Origin: Pseudomonas paraeruginosa PA7
GTDB lineage: Bacteria > Pseudomonadota > Gammaproteobacteria > Pseudomonadales > Pseudomonadaceae
Length of the DNA: 64,000 bases
Reading direction: 5' to 3'
NCBI RefSeq assembly: GCF_000017205.1
Contig: NC_009656.1
Span: 6,378,501 to 6,442,500 of the forward strand
In this document: positions 23,578 through 32,386 of the stretch, piece after piece
Layout: every line of letters starts with the position of its first letter
Numbering within the stretch: the stretch's first letter is position 1
Program-made: the position numbers and the translations under genes
Notes under the pieces: model-generated
What the model saw: only the letters and a program-made list of their open reading frames with translations
What the model was told of the DNA's origin: nothing
Databases searched by the model: none

Positions 23578-26012
23578 GGGCGCGCGGGAAACGCCAGGCG
23601 CTCCCAGTAGCGCCGCCGCGGCAACTCCTCGGCCGGCAGCCAGCGTCCGCCACAGCCCCGCAGCGACTCGGCGGGCGCCTCCAGCAGGTCATCCAGGGCC
23701 AGCACGTAGCGCCCCGTCCCCGCACTGCGGAAGCACAGGTCGACGTCGAAGCTGTCGAAGCACGGGTACTCGCCGAGGTCGTCGCGGTAGCGGCGCAACG
23801 TGCGCTCGCGCACGTCGAGCAGCAGCAGGCGCCACTGGTCTTGCTCCAGGTCGCTTTCCGCGTAGCGCTGGACGTGCCGGGTCAGCGCCAGGTAGCGACC
23901 GTCAGCCGACCAGATCATCGGCGCCGCCAGGTTGGCCACGCCGATGCCCGATGCGGTCAGCAGGTAGCCATCGCGGCTGAAGCCGGCGCGCACGTCCTCG
24001 TCGCGGTGCATGCCCTCGTAATGGAAGCCGAAGCCCCAGGCGGCGTCCTTCGCGCCCACCGCCGGCAGGATGAAGTCGCCGTCGCTCCAGGGCCGCGGCG
24101 GCGCATCCAGCCAGCGCGTAGCGGGAAGCAGCCGCCAGGCGGAACCGTCGAAGGCGACGCGCGCCTGTTCGTAGTAATGCCGCCAGTCGTCGTGGAAGCG
24201 ACCGAACGCGTGCCATGCGCCTGGCTCGGGCAGCCCTTCGTCGAAGCGCCGCAGCAACCCGGGGTCGCCCTCTCCCGGCCCGTTCGGCGGCTGGTAGGCG
24301 TTGCGCCCGAGCAGGTGGACAAGATGCACCTGGCCATCGATGAAACCTTGCAGGTGTAGATCGGCCAGCGGCTCGTCGAGCCACTCCAGGCACCGCTCCC
24401 GGCTGTCGATTATGGCCAGGCGCCGCGGCAGGGTCGGCGCCTCGGCGAAGGCCACCAGGGCCAGGTAGCGACCGCAATCGGACACGCGGTGGTCGAGCGT
24501 CCACTCGCCATCCAGGCGCCAGTCGCCCAGGCGCAAGGCATAGGCGCCGCGCTCCGCCTCCCGGTCGTCGCGCAACCACTCCCAGGTGGCCCGGCTGCCA
24601 TCGGCCAGCGGCGCGCTGCGCAACCGGCAGCCCGGCCTGCCGGCCGCGCCATCCAGGGGCAGCAGCAGGTCCAGGCGCGGCATGTCGGCCTCGCGCCAGC
24701 GCGGCCGGTCGTCCGCATCGCGCCCCTCCAGAAGGTAGAGGCTGGAATGGCTGTACGAGCCCAGCGTGCCATAGCGCTCGTAGGTCAGGCAGGGTTGCGC
24801 CAGGTCCAGGCCGCAACGCAGCCAGCCATCCTCCAGCCCGAGCAGTTCGGGCCCGCCGGCATGCGGCTCGGCGGACAACGCCGACCACGGCTCGCCCAGC
24901 GCCCGCAGACCGCCCTCCTCCCGCCACAGCCAATAGGCGTCATGCCCCAGCGGCTCGCGCGCAGCCTGTAGCGCCAGCGTCCGACCGTCATCGCTCCAGG
25001 CCAGTGGCGGCGCTTCCCGGGACGGATAGAGGCCGCTGGCCTCGCCGTTTATCCACAGCTCGCCGCGGTTGGCGCGCAGCGGCGCGAAAGGATCCTCCAG
25101 GGCCAGGAGGCTGGCCGGCAACCAGGGGCGGATTTCCAGCGAGGGTCCGCCAAGCGGGGTCGGTAACGGTTGCGCTCGCAGATCCCTACTCCAGCGCTGC
25201 CATTCGCTCTCGGGCAGCCAGAGGTCGCCGATGGCAACGAAGGCCTCGGCCTCGCTGCCGGCCTTGAGCATCTGTAGCTCGAGGCGCTGCGGTGCGTTGG
25301 ACGTCAGCGGACTGTGCCGGCCGATCACCTCGCGCTCGGTGACGCTGTCCAGCTCCCAGAAGTTGTCCACGGCACAGCGGTAGAGCAAGCGCTCCTGCCG
25401 GTCGAAGATCGCCAGGCCCCAGGCGCCTCGGCTCGGTATCGGCGAAACGAAGTGGCGGCCATCGCTGGAAAAGCGTGCCGAAGGATTGCAGTCGGGGATG
25501 AAGCAGCCGTCGGGCATCAGGTAGTGGCATACCAGCGGGCCGCCCATGGCGATCTCGCCGCCGTCGAACAGGCGGATCGCCTCGCCCTCGGGGGTCCGCT
25601 CGGGCGCTTCGCCGCCCCAGGCGCTACCTCCCGCCGGCAGCGGTACGTCCAGCGCTCGCGGAGCCTGGCGCTCCAGGCGCAGGCCGCGCTCGAAACGGAT
25701 CTGCAACAGCACGCCGCCGATCACCGCCAGCAAGCCACCGCCCAGTCCCAGCCAGAAGCCCGGCAGTGCCTGGCCCAGGGCGATGCCGCCACCCAGAACC
25801 CAGAAGAACAGCGCCTGTTGCAGACGATACGGCACCTTGCCGCGCCAACGATCCGTGGCCCACTCGGCGCCCAGCAGCAGCACCCAACCCAGCGCTACCA
25901 GCGGCAACGGAAGGAGGACGCCAAGGGCCACCAGCACGGCGATCCAGGCGATCTCGCCGAGGCCTTCGAGCAACAAGCGGCCGAGCGGCTTGTCTGACAT
26001 CCGATCATCCAT
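23571..26012 (-). CDS. Large membrane-anchored protein with propeller-like repeats
   Basis: An 813-residue protein of unknown function. The N-terminus has three to four hydrophobic spans (LLLEGLGEIAWIAVLVALGV, LVALGWVLLLGAEWATD, FWVLGGGIALGQALPGFWLG, GLLAVIGGVLLQI). The remaining about 650 residues hold recurring blade-like motifs: FSSDGRHFVSP, WSDDGRTLALQ, VSDCGRYLALV and WSADGRYLALT. These resemble TolB/WD40-like beta-propeller blades. The start at 26012 (MDDRMSDKP) has GGGA 6 nt upstream; ATG 26000 is an alternative. It stands alone, convergent to gbcB, next to the non-coding region. Confidence 0.75.
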   Translation of the reverse strand: MDDRMSDKPLGRLLLEGLGEIAWIAVLVALGVLLPLPLVALGWVLLLGAEWATDRWRGKVPYRLQQALFFWVLGGGIALGQALPGFWLGLGGGLLAVIGGVLLQIRFERGLRLERQAPRALDVPLPAGGSAWGGEAPERTPEGEAIRLFDGGEIAMGGPLVCHYLMPDGCFIPDCNPSARFSSDGRHFVSPIPSRGAWGLAIFDRQERLLYRCAVDNFWELDSVTEREVIGRHSPLTSNAPQRLELQMLKAGSEAEAFVAIGDLWLPESEWQRWSRDLRAQPLPTPLGGPSLEIRPWLPASLLALEDPFAPLRANRGELWINGEASGLYPSREAPPLAWSDDGRTLALQAAREPLGHDAYWLWREEGGLRALGEPWSALSAEPHAGGPELLGLEDGWLRCGLDLAQPCLTYERYGTLGSYSHSSLYLLEGRDADDRPRWREADMPRLDLLLPLDGAAGRPGCRLRSAPLADGSRATWEWLRDDREAERGAYALRLGDWRLDGEWTLDHRVSDCGRYLALVAFAEAPTLPRRLAIIDSRERCLEWLDEPLADLHLQGFIDGQVHLVHLLGRNAYQPPNGPGEGDPGLLRRFDEGLPEPGAWHAFGRFHDDWRHYYEQARVAFDGSAWRLLPATRWLDAPPRPWSDGDFILPAVGAKDAAWGFGFHYEGMHRDEDVRAGFSRDGYLLTASGIGVANLAAPMIWSADGRYLALTRHVQRYAESDLEQDQWRLLLLDVRERTLRRYRDDLGEYPCFDSFDVDLCFRSAGTGRYVLALDDLLEAPAESLRGCGGRWLPAEELPRRRYWERLAFPARPQ

Positions 26013-26190
26013 GATCCATCCCACTTTCCTGGCAAAAGCCAAGGGTAATCAAGGCTCCGGCCAACCACCAGAGCCATCGCGAAGCTGTCCTTCTCATACT
26101 TGAAAACACCAGGGGTGCGAAGGTTGTCCACATTCGGCCTGGAATTCCATACAGGTATTCCTTCGCCGCCTGGAGGTTCTCGAAATCTTC

Positions 26191-26235
26191 ATTCAAGTAG
26201 TTGAAATAAAAGGTAAATTATAAAAATTCAAGTGG
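26191..26235. other. AT-rich element with flanking direct repeats
   Basis: Positions 26201-26230 have only 4 G/C in 30 bases. They are flanked by ATTCAAGTAG (26191-26200) and ATTCAAGTGG (26226-26235), a 9/10 direct repeat. Next to the DnaA-box cluster this could be an unwinding-type element, or the promoter region of the adjacent 813-residue gene. Confidence 0.4.
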
Positions 26236-27364
26236 GTTTCAGGGGCTGGGCACGAAGCCCTTCACGGTCTCCGGGAAGCCCTTTCGAGAGCGAGTTGATC
26301 ACAGACTTATCCACAAGTTGTGCAATCCATTGCCCTGCGGGTTCAGGATCGACATACCGACAATGCCCCACTCTCCGAGGCGCGAGGACTCCGCGAGCCC
26401 ATCCGGCTTCCCTTCCCGGTAAATCGCGCTTCGCCGCCCGTTCGGGCTGGCCGCGTGCTCCTGCTCATTTAACGATCAATCCGCCAGGGGCCCCGCCGTA
26501 CGGCCCCCCCAGGCGTGAACGAACAACTTTTCCACAGGGCTTTACACTTTCCTTGGGGAAAATCAAAAAAATATTCACAGCATGGAGAAAAACCTCTGCC
26601 TTTTCTGGCAATCCAGCTCTTCCCACGCGCGCCGATCATTTGTTGACCAATCCAGCGCAGACCTGTCTTTATGCGGTTTTCGGCGCTATCCATACAGGTT
26701 GTCCACAAGGCTTTCCAGGCCTTTTGTGAGCAACCCCAAGCTTATGCACATGCTCCCTAAAGTAAGCCGGCAGCCTGTTGACGGAGATTCCGCTCAATTC
26801 TTGACCAACAGCCTGGAAGGCGCGAAAACTCTGGCTCCCAGCATTCTATAAACAGGCTCTTCACACCGACCTCAACAGGAATTGGGGGAAATTCCCTTCG
26901 GCGATTACATCCGCTGTCCCGCGACATCGGAGCGGGAGAATTTTGTCTTTTCCCTCAAGCCATTACGTCCGCTCAGGATATTTTCGGCATTTACCCCGCG
27001 TCGGTGCTTTCTTTTCTGTCCACAGGCTTGCAGGAGCCCCCGGGGACAATACCCGTCATCGTTTCGTCAGCGCTTTTCACCTGAACCGTCATCGTCCTTT
27101 CACAAACGGCTGTTTTCGCTCAAAAACCGACCAGCCTCCGAAGAGCCCGGCGGGGCGCTGCCCGGAAGCGACTGCAAACACGTTATTCACATTCGGCTCC
27201 ACAGTGTTTGTGGATTGGCCAGGTTCTCGCGCCTCGGGAGTGGAGCCGCGTGGATAAAGGCTTTCGGCGCCTCCGGCGGAGACAGGAAGGGCGTACCCGG
27301 GGGTACTTTTGCATAGCTCCCGAACAGTTAGTTCACAGAGTTATCCACAGGATATGAGGAACAG

Positions 27365-27392
27365 CGGCCGCCCCGCGTCACGGAGGCGGCCG
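27365..27392 (-). terminator. Stem-loop downstream of ltaA
   Basis: A perfect 8-bp inverted repeat (CGGCCGCC/GGCGGCCG, 12-nt loop) lies 10 bp past the ltaA stop. There is no strong U-tract, so terminator function is tentative. Confidence 0.4.
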
Positions 27393-27401
27393 AGAGCGGG
27401 C

Positions 27402-28442
27402 TCAGGCGGCCATCACCAGGCGAATGTCCCGCGCCAGTTCGCGGACCCGCTCGATATCGGTATCCCAGGAACACATGAAGCGCGCACCGCCCTCGCCAAT
27501 GAAGGTGTAGAAGCGCCAACCGCGCGCGCGCAGGGCTTCGATCGCCGGCTCGGAAAGCTGCAGGAACACGCCGTTGGCTTCCACCGGGAACATCAGGCTC
27601 ACCCCGGGTACATCGGCCACCAGCTCGGCCAGCAGCCGCGCGCAACAATTGGCGTGATCGGCGTAGCGCAACCAGGCATCGTCCTGCAGTACGCCGACCC
27701 AGGGCGCGGCGAGGAAGCGCATCTTCGAGGCCAGTTGGCCAGCCTGCTTGCAGCGGTAGTCGAAATCCTCGGCCAGGTCGCGGTTGAAGAACAGGATCGC
27801 CTCACCCACCGCCATGCCATTCTTGGTGCCGCCGAAGCAGAGCACGTCGACCCCGGCCTTCCAGCTCAGCTCCGCCGGCGAGCAGCCGAGGAAGGCGCAG
27901 GCGTTGGAGAAACGCGCGCCGTCCATGTGCAGGTGCAGGCCGAGCTCCTTGCAGGTGGCGCTGATCGCCTTCAGCTCGTCCGGGCGGTACACCGTACCGA
28001 CCTCGGTGGCCTGGGTGAGCGTCACCACGCGTGGCTTCGGATAGTGGATGTCCTGGCGCTTGAGGGCGATATCGCGGATCGACGCCGGGGTCAGCTTGCC
28101 GACCTCGGTCTGCGCCAGCAGCAGCTTGGAGCCGTTGGAGAAGAACTCCGGCGCGCCGCACTCGTCGGTCTCGACGTGCGCGGTCTCGGAGCAGATCACG
28201 CTGTGGTAGCTCTGGCACAGCGCAGCCAGGGCCAGGGAGTTGGCGGCGGTGCCGTTGAAGGCGAAGAACACTTCGCAATCGGTCTCGAACAACTGGCGGA
28301 AATAGTCCGAAGCGCGCGCGGTCCACTGGTCGTCGCCATAGGCGCGTTCGTGGCCGCGGTTGGCTTCGGCCATCGCCGCCCAGGCTTCGGGGCAGATGCC
28401 GGAATAGTTGTCGCTGGCGAACTGTTGGGTGTGATCGGTCAT
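27402..28442 (-). CDS. ltaA: Low-specificity L-threonine aldolase
   Basis: A 346-residue PLP enzyme of the beta-eliminating lyase / threonine aldolase family (MTDHTQQFASDNYSGICPEA, HVETDECGAPEFFSNGSK, LHMDGARFSNACAFLG). The PLP lysine is in VDVLCFGGTKNGMAVGEA. It cleaves L-threonine and allo-threonine to glycine and acetaldehyde. The start has GAGG 5 nt upstream. Beside glyA1 and the sox genes it fits glycine/serine/threonine interconversion at the end of betaine breakdown. Confidence 0.94.
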   Translation of the reverse strand: MTDHTQQFASDNYSGICPEAWAAMAEANRGHERAYGDDQWTARASDYFRQLFETDCEVFFAFNGTAANSLALAALCQSYHSVICSETAHVETDECGAPEFFSNGSKLLLAQTEVGKLTPASIRDIALKRQDIHYPKPRVVTLTQATEVGTVYRPDELKAISATCKELGLHLHMDGARFSNACAFLGCSPAELSWKAGVDVLCFGGTKNGMAVGEAILFFNRDLAEDFDYRCKQAGQLASKMRFLAAPWVGVLQDDAWLRYADHANCCARLLAELVADVPGVSLMFPVEANGVFLQLSEPAIEALRARGWRFYTFIGEGGARFMCSWDTDIERVRELARDIRLVMAA

Positions 28443-28525
28443 GTGGGCCTCGGATGGAACGGTTGCCGAGCCCTTGTGGGGCTCCGTGCGGTGGCGCCGG
28501 CACCGGTACGTGCCGACACAGTCTG

Positions 28526-29167
28526 TCAGGGTAGCTTGGTCAGCTTCATCTGCTCGACGAACGGCACCAGTACCTGGCGCATCGCCGTGGCGCTGCCGCC
28601 ATTGGGCGTGTCGCGGGTGCTGAGGGTCAGTACGTAGCGGTTCTTGATCACTCCGCTGAGGGTCGAGACGCCTTCCTCGCCCTTGGCCGGGACCATCACT
28701 CCCAGCGGGTCGCCCATCCGCGTGGTATCGATCAGCGGCAGGTAGTCCTCGCCGCCGAAGCGCTCGGCGGTACCGTTCTTCAGCGCGGTCTCGCGGGTCT
28801 TGTGAAGCAGGGTCAGGTTGGTCTGGGTCATCTCGCGCAGCTTGTCCTGCGCCGCCCTGTAGGCCACCACGTCGCCCTCGGTCGGCGGCGCCGGCAGGCC
28901 GGTGTCGGTGAGGACGATCTCCAGGCGCTTGCTGCCGTCGGCGGCGCCGAAGACCACGGTGGCGTCGTTGTACCCACACTGGCGGGAGAGGAAGTCGTAG
29001 CCGAACAGTGGCTTGCCGGCCGGCGGCAAGGCCACTTCGAGTTCATGGCCGGTGCAGGAGTCGGCCGGCAACGCAGGCGCGGCGGCCTGCTTTTCGTCGC
29101 CGCCCCCGCACCCTTGCAGGGATGCGCCGAGCAGCACGGCGGAAAGGAAGATCAGCGGGCGTTTCAT
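28526..29167 (-). CDS. Hypothetical lipoprotein
   Basis: A 213-residue protein with a lipoprotein signal (FLSAVLLGASLQGC, lipidated Cys about residue 20). The mature sequence (LEVALPPAGKPLFGYDFLSR, VVFGAADGSKRLEIVLTDTG) matches no family I can name. It is upstream of ltaA on the same strand by 83 bp and divergent from glyA1. Confidence 0.75.
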   Translation of the reverse strand: MKRPLIFLSAVLLGASLQGCGGGDEKQAAAPALPADSCTGHELEVALPPAGKPLFGYDFLSRQCGYNDATVVFGAADGSKRLEIVLTDTGLPAPPTEGDVVAYRAAQDKLREMTQTNLTLLHKTRETALKNGTAERFGGEDYLPLIDTTRMGDPLGVMVPAKGEEGVSTLSGVIKNRYVLTLSTRDTPNGGSATAMRQVLVPFVEQMKLTKLP

Positions 29168-29246
29168 GGTGTTCTCGCAGGACGAAGAGCACGCAGTTTA
29201 GCGCCAGCCCGGGGCGTTCCGCATCGGTTGCCGATTCCCGCCGGCA

Positions 29247-29318
29247 TGTCGCAAACGCACCTCCCCGTGGCGTGCATAGGCATCTGGGCCGGCAGGGCCG
29301 GTCATACCATCGCTGGCA
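29247..29318 (+). promoter_or_regulatory. glyA1 upstream elements shared with the gbcB promoter
   Basis: TGTCGC at 29247-29252 and TCGCTGGCA at 29310-29318 precede glyA1 (start 29383). The 9-mer also precedes gbcB at 22388. Both genes belong to betaine catabolism, so a shared GbdR-type site is plausible. Confidence 0.35.
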
Positions 29319-29382
29319 AAGGGACCGCGTGTCCCGTTGCAGCCATTCCGGCGCGGTTCCGGCGCCGCAGGGAGACCCAGCG

Positions 29383-30636
29383 ATGTTCAGCAAGCATGAC
29401 CAGATCCGCGGCTACGACGACGAGCTGCTCGCCGCGATGGACGCCGAAGAGGCCCGCCAGGAAGACCATCTCGAACTGATCGCCTCGGAGAACTACACCA
29501 GCAGGCGGGTCATGCAGGCGCAGGGCAGCGGCCTGACCAACAAGTATGCCGAGGGCTATCCGGGCAAGCGCTACTACGGCGGCTGCGAACACGTCGACAA
29601 GGTCGAGCAGCTGGCCATCGACCGCGCCAGGCAACTGTTCGGCGCCGACTACGCCAACGTCCAGCCGCACTCCGGCTCCTCGGCCAACGCCGCGGTGTAC
29701 CTGGCGCTGCTCAACGCCGGCGACACCATCCTGGGCATGAGCCTGGCCCATGGCGGTCATCTCACCCACGGCGCCAAGGTGTCCTCCTCCGGCAAGCTGT
29801 ACAACGCCGTGCAGTACGGCCTGGACACCGCCACCGGGCTGATCGACTACGACGAAGTCGAGCGCCTGGCCGTGGAGCATAAGCCGAAGATGATCGTCGC
29901 CGGCTTCTCCGCCTACTCCAAGACCCTCGACTTCCCGCGCTTCCGCGCCATCGCCGACAAGGTCGGCGCGCTGCTGTTCGTCGACATGGCCCACGTCGCC
30001 GGGCTGGTCGCCGCCGGCCTCTACCCGAACCCGATCCCCTTCGCCGACGTGGTCACCACCACCACCCACAAGACCCTGCGCGGCCCGCGCGGCGGCCTGA
30101 TCCTGGCGCGCGCCAACGAAGAGATCGAGAAGAAGCTCAACTCCGCGGTATTCCCCGGCGCCCAGGGCGGTCCGCTGATGCACGTGATCGCGGCCAAGGC
30201 GGTGTGCTTCAAGGAAGCGCTGGAACCGGGCTTCAAGGACTACCAGGCGCAGGTGATCCGTAACGCCCGGGCGATGGCCGAGGTATTCATCGGGCGCGGC
30301 TACGACGTGGTTTCCGGCGGCACCGACAACCACCTGATGCTGATCAGCCTGGTGCGCCAGGGCCTGACCGGCAAGGAAGCCGACGCCGCCCTCGGCCGAG
30401 TCGGCATCACGGTGAACAAGAACGCCGTGCCGAACGATCCACAGAGCCCGTTCGTCACCTCCGGCATCCGCATCGGCACCCCGGCCATCACCACCCGCGG
30501 GCTGCAGGAAGCGCAGAGCCGCGAACTGGCCGGCTGGATCTGCGACATCCTCGACCACCTCGGCGATGCCGACGTGGAAGCCAAGGTCGCCACCCAGGTC
30601 GCCGGTCTCTGCGCGGACTTCCCGGTCTACCGCTGA
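29383..30636 (+). CDS. glyA1: Serine hydroxymethyltransferase
   Basis: A 417-residue SHMT (ENYTSRRVMQAQGSGLTNKY, AEGYPGKRYYGGCEHVD). The PLP lysine motif is VVTTTTHKTLRGPRGGL. It interconverts glycine and serine using 5,10-methylene-tetrahydrofolate. As the first gene before soxBDAG it condenses the glycine and methylene-THF from sarcosine oxidation into serine. The start has GGGAG upstream. P. aeruginosa has more than one glyA; this is the one linked to sox. Confidence 0.95.
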   Translation: MFSKHDQIRGYDDELLAAMDAEEARQEDHLELIASENYTSRRVMQAQGSGLTNKYAEGYPGKRYYGGCEHVDKVEQLAIDRARQLFGADYANVQPHSGSSANAAVYLALLNAGDTILGMSLAHGGHLTHGAKVSSSGKLYNAVQYGLDTATGLIDYDEVERLAVEHKPKMIVAGFSAYSKTLDFPRFRAIADKVGALLFVDMAHVAGLVAAGLYPNPIPFADVVTTTTHKTLRGPRGGLILARANEEIEKKLNSAVFPGAQGGPLMHVIAAKAVCFKEALEPGFKDYQAQVIRNARAMAEVFIGRGYDVVSGGTDNHLMLISLVRQGLTGKEADAALGRVGITVNKNAVPNDPQSPFVTSGIRIGTPAITTRGLQEAQSRELAGWICDILDHLGDADVEAKVATQVAGLCADFPVYR

Positions 30637-30679
30637 GCCCCCCGAAGACGGTCGGGGAGCCCGACGCGCCCCGGCCCAA

Positions 30680-30698
30680 CCCTCTCCGCGGGAGAGGG
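30680..30698. repeat. CCCTCTCC palindrome (gap repeat, copy 4)
   Basis: An 8-bp perfect stem (CCCTCTCC-GCG-GGAGAGGG) between glyA1 and soxB. Confidence 0.65.
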
Positions 30699-30721
30699 AG
30701 CAACAGTTCAGGAGCATCCAC

Positions 30722-31972
30722 ATGCAACGCTACTCCGGCTTCGGCCTGTTAAAGCATTCACTGAGCCATCACGAGAACTGGCAACGCATGTGGCGCACGC
30801 CCACGCCGAAGCCGGTCTACGACGTGGTCATCGTCGGCGGCGGCGGGCACGGCCTGGCCACCGCCTACTACCTGGCCAAGGAACACGGCATCAGCAACGT
30901 GGCGGTGGTCGAGAAAGGCTGGCTGGGCGGCGGCAACACCGCGCGCAACACTACCATCGTGCGTTCCAACTATCTGTGGGACGAGTCCGCGCTGCTCTAC
31001 GAGCACGCGATGAAGCTGTGGGAGGGCCTGTCCCAGGACCTCAACTACAACGTGATGTTCTCCCAGCGCGGGGTCTACAACCTCTGCCATACCCTCCAGG
31101 ACATGCGCGACGGCGAGCGCCGGGTCAGCGCCAACCGCCTCAACGGCGTCGACGGCGAACTGTTGAACGCGCAGCAGGTGGCGGAGGAGATTCCCTATCT
31201 GGATTGCAGCAAGAACACCCGCTACCCGATCCTGGGCGCGACCATCCAGCGTCGCGGCGGCGTCGCCCGCCATGACGCGGTGGCCTGGGGCTTCGCCCGC
31301 GCCGCCGATGCCCTGGGCGTGGACCTGATCCAGCAGACCGAAGTCACCGGCTTCCGCAAGCAGGACGGCGCGGTGATCGGCGTCGAGACCAACCGCGGTT
31401 TCATCGGCGCGCGTCGTGTCGGGGTGGTCACCGCCGGCAACTCCGGGCACATGGCCAAGCTCGCCGGCTTCCGCCTGCCGCTGGAATCGCACCCGTTGCA
31501 GGCCCTGGTCTCCGAGCCGCTGAAGCCGATCATCGATAGCGTGATCATGTCCAACGCCGTGCATGGCTACATCAGCCAGTCGGACAAAGGCGACCTGGTC
31601 ATCGGCGCCGGCATCGACGGCTACAACGGCTACGGCCAGCGCGGCTCTTACCCGGTGATCGAGCACACCCTGCAAGCCATCGTCGAGATGTTCCCGGTGC
31701 TCTCGCGGGTACGCATGAACCGCCAGTGGGGCGGCATCGTCGACACCACCCCGGACGCCTGCCCGATCATCGGCAAGACTCCGGTGCAGAACCTGTTCTT
31801 CAACTGCGGCTGGGGCACCGGCGGCTTCAAGGCCACTCCCGGCTCCGGCAACGTCTTCGCCGCCACCCTGGCCAAGGGCGAACCGCATCCGCTGGCCGCG
31901 CCCTTCTCCATCGAACGCTTCCACAGCGGTGCGCTGATCGACGAGCACGGCGCGGCGGCAGTGGCGCACTGA
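30722..31972 (+). CDS. soxB: Sarcosine oxidase beta subunit
   Basis: A 416-residue FAD-dependent amine oxidase (VVIVGGGGHGLATAYYLAKE near residue 36). Heterotetrameric sarcosine oxidase oxidises sarcosine to glycine with formation of 5,10-methylene-THF or formaldehyde. The conserved C-terminal pattern TPDACPIIGKTPVQNLFFNC is present. It lies after glyA1 (with a palindrome in the gap) and before soxD, A and G. Confidence 0.95.
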   Translation: MQRYSGFGLLKHSLSHHENWQRMWRTPTPKPVYDVVIVGGGGHGLATAYYLAKEHGISNVAVVEKGWLGGGNTARNTTIVRSNYLWDESALLYEHAMKLWEGLSQDLNYNVMFSQRGVYNLCHTLQDMRDGERRVSANRLNGVDGELLNAQQVAEEIPYLDCSKNTRYPILGATIQRRGGVARHDAVAWGFARAADALGVDLIQQTEVTGFRKQDGAVIGVETNRGFIGARRVGVVTAGNSGHMAKLAGFRLPLESHPLQALVSEPLKPIIDSVIMSNAVHGYISQSDKGDLVIGAGIDGYNGYGQRGSYPVIEHTLQAIVEMFPVLSRVRMNRQWGGIVDTTPDACPIIGKTPVQNLFFNCGWGTGGFKATPGSGNVFAATLAKGEPHPLAAPFSIERFHSGALIDEHGAAAVAH

Positions 31973-32003
31973 CAAAAGCCGCCCGAAGGGCGAAATCCGC
32001 TGC

Positions 32004-32025
32004 CCCTCGCCCTTCAGGGAGAGGG
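32004..32025. repeat. CCCTCGCCCT palindrome (gap repeat, copy 5)
   Basis: A 10-bp stem with one mismatch and a TC loop in the soxB-soxD gap. Same family as the other gap palindromes. Confidence 0.6.
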
Positions 32026-32065
32026 TGCCGGTCAGCCGGCAAGAACAGTTTCCGGAGACTACAAA

Positions 32066-32386
32066 ATGCTGCACATCTTCTGCCCCCACTGCGGGGAACT
32101 GCGTTCCGAAGAGGAATTCCACGCCAAGGGCCAGGCGCACATCCCGCGCCCGCTCGACCCGAACGCCTGCAGCGACGAGGAATGGGGCGACTACATGTTC
32201 TTCCGCGACAACCCGCGCGGCCTCCATCATGAGCTGTGGGTACACGCCGCCGGCTGCCGCAAGTACTTCAACGTCACCCGCCACACGGTGACCTACGAGA
32301 TTCTCGAGACCTACCCGATCGGCGAGCAACCCGGCGTCGCCGCCGACGGTGAGAAGAAACCCGCCGTACAAGGGGAGCCGGCATGA
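32066..32386 (+). CDS. soxD: Sarcosine oxidase delta subunit
   Basis: A 106-residue zinc-binding subunit (LHIFCPHCGELRSEEEF with CxxC, and HAAGCRKYF as later ligands). It is small and cytoplasmic and completes the tetramer. Its stop overlaps the soxA start by 4 nt (ATGA), indicating translational coupling. Confidence 0.94.
   Translation: MLHIFCPHCGELRSEEEFHAKGQAHIPRPLDPNACSDEEWGDYMFFRDNPRGLHHELWVHAAGCRKYFNVTRHTVTYEILETYPIGEQPGVAADGEKKPAVQGEPA

Larger units (their letters stand above)
26013..27401. other. 1.4-kb non-coding region with a cluster of DnaA-box-like 9-mers
   Basis: No credible gene is seen. Sample 60-bp lines run at about 50% GC, well below the neighbours. Four exact TTATNCACA matches occur: TTATCCACA 26307-26315, TTATGCACA 26742-26750, TTATTCACA 27183-27191 and TTATCCACA 27341-27349. 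One-mismatch sites: TTGTCCACA 26124-26132 and 26699-26707, TTTTCCACA 26528-26536, ATATTCACA 26571-26579, and on the minus strand TTATCCACG at 27249-27257. Almost all boxes point the same way. The pattern suggests DnaA binding (a titration or reactivation site, or an auxiliary origin). It is about 170 kb from where dnaA lies if the region is PAO1-like, so it is not the standard oriC. Confidence 0.6.

Noticed and set aside
26232..27316. Open frames of 165 and 144 codons in the non-coding region
   Set aside because: No ribosome sites, no recognisable domains and no typical high-GC codon pattern; DnaA-box-like motifs run through them.
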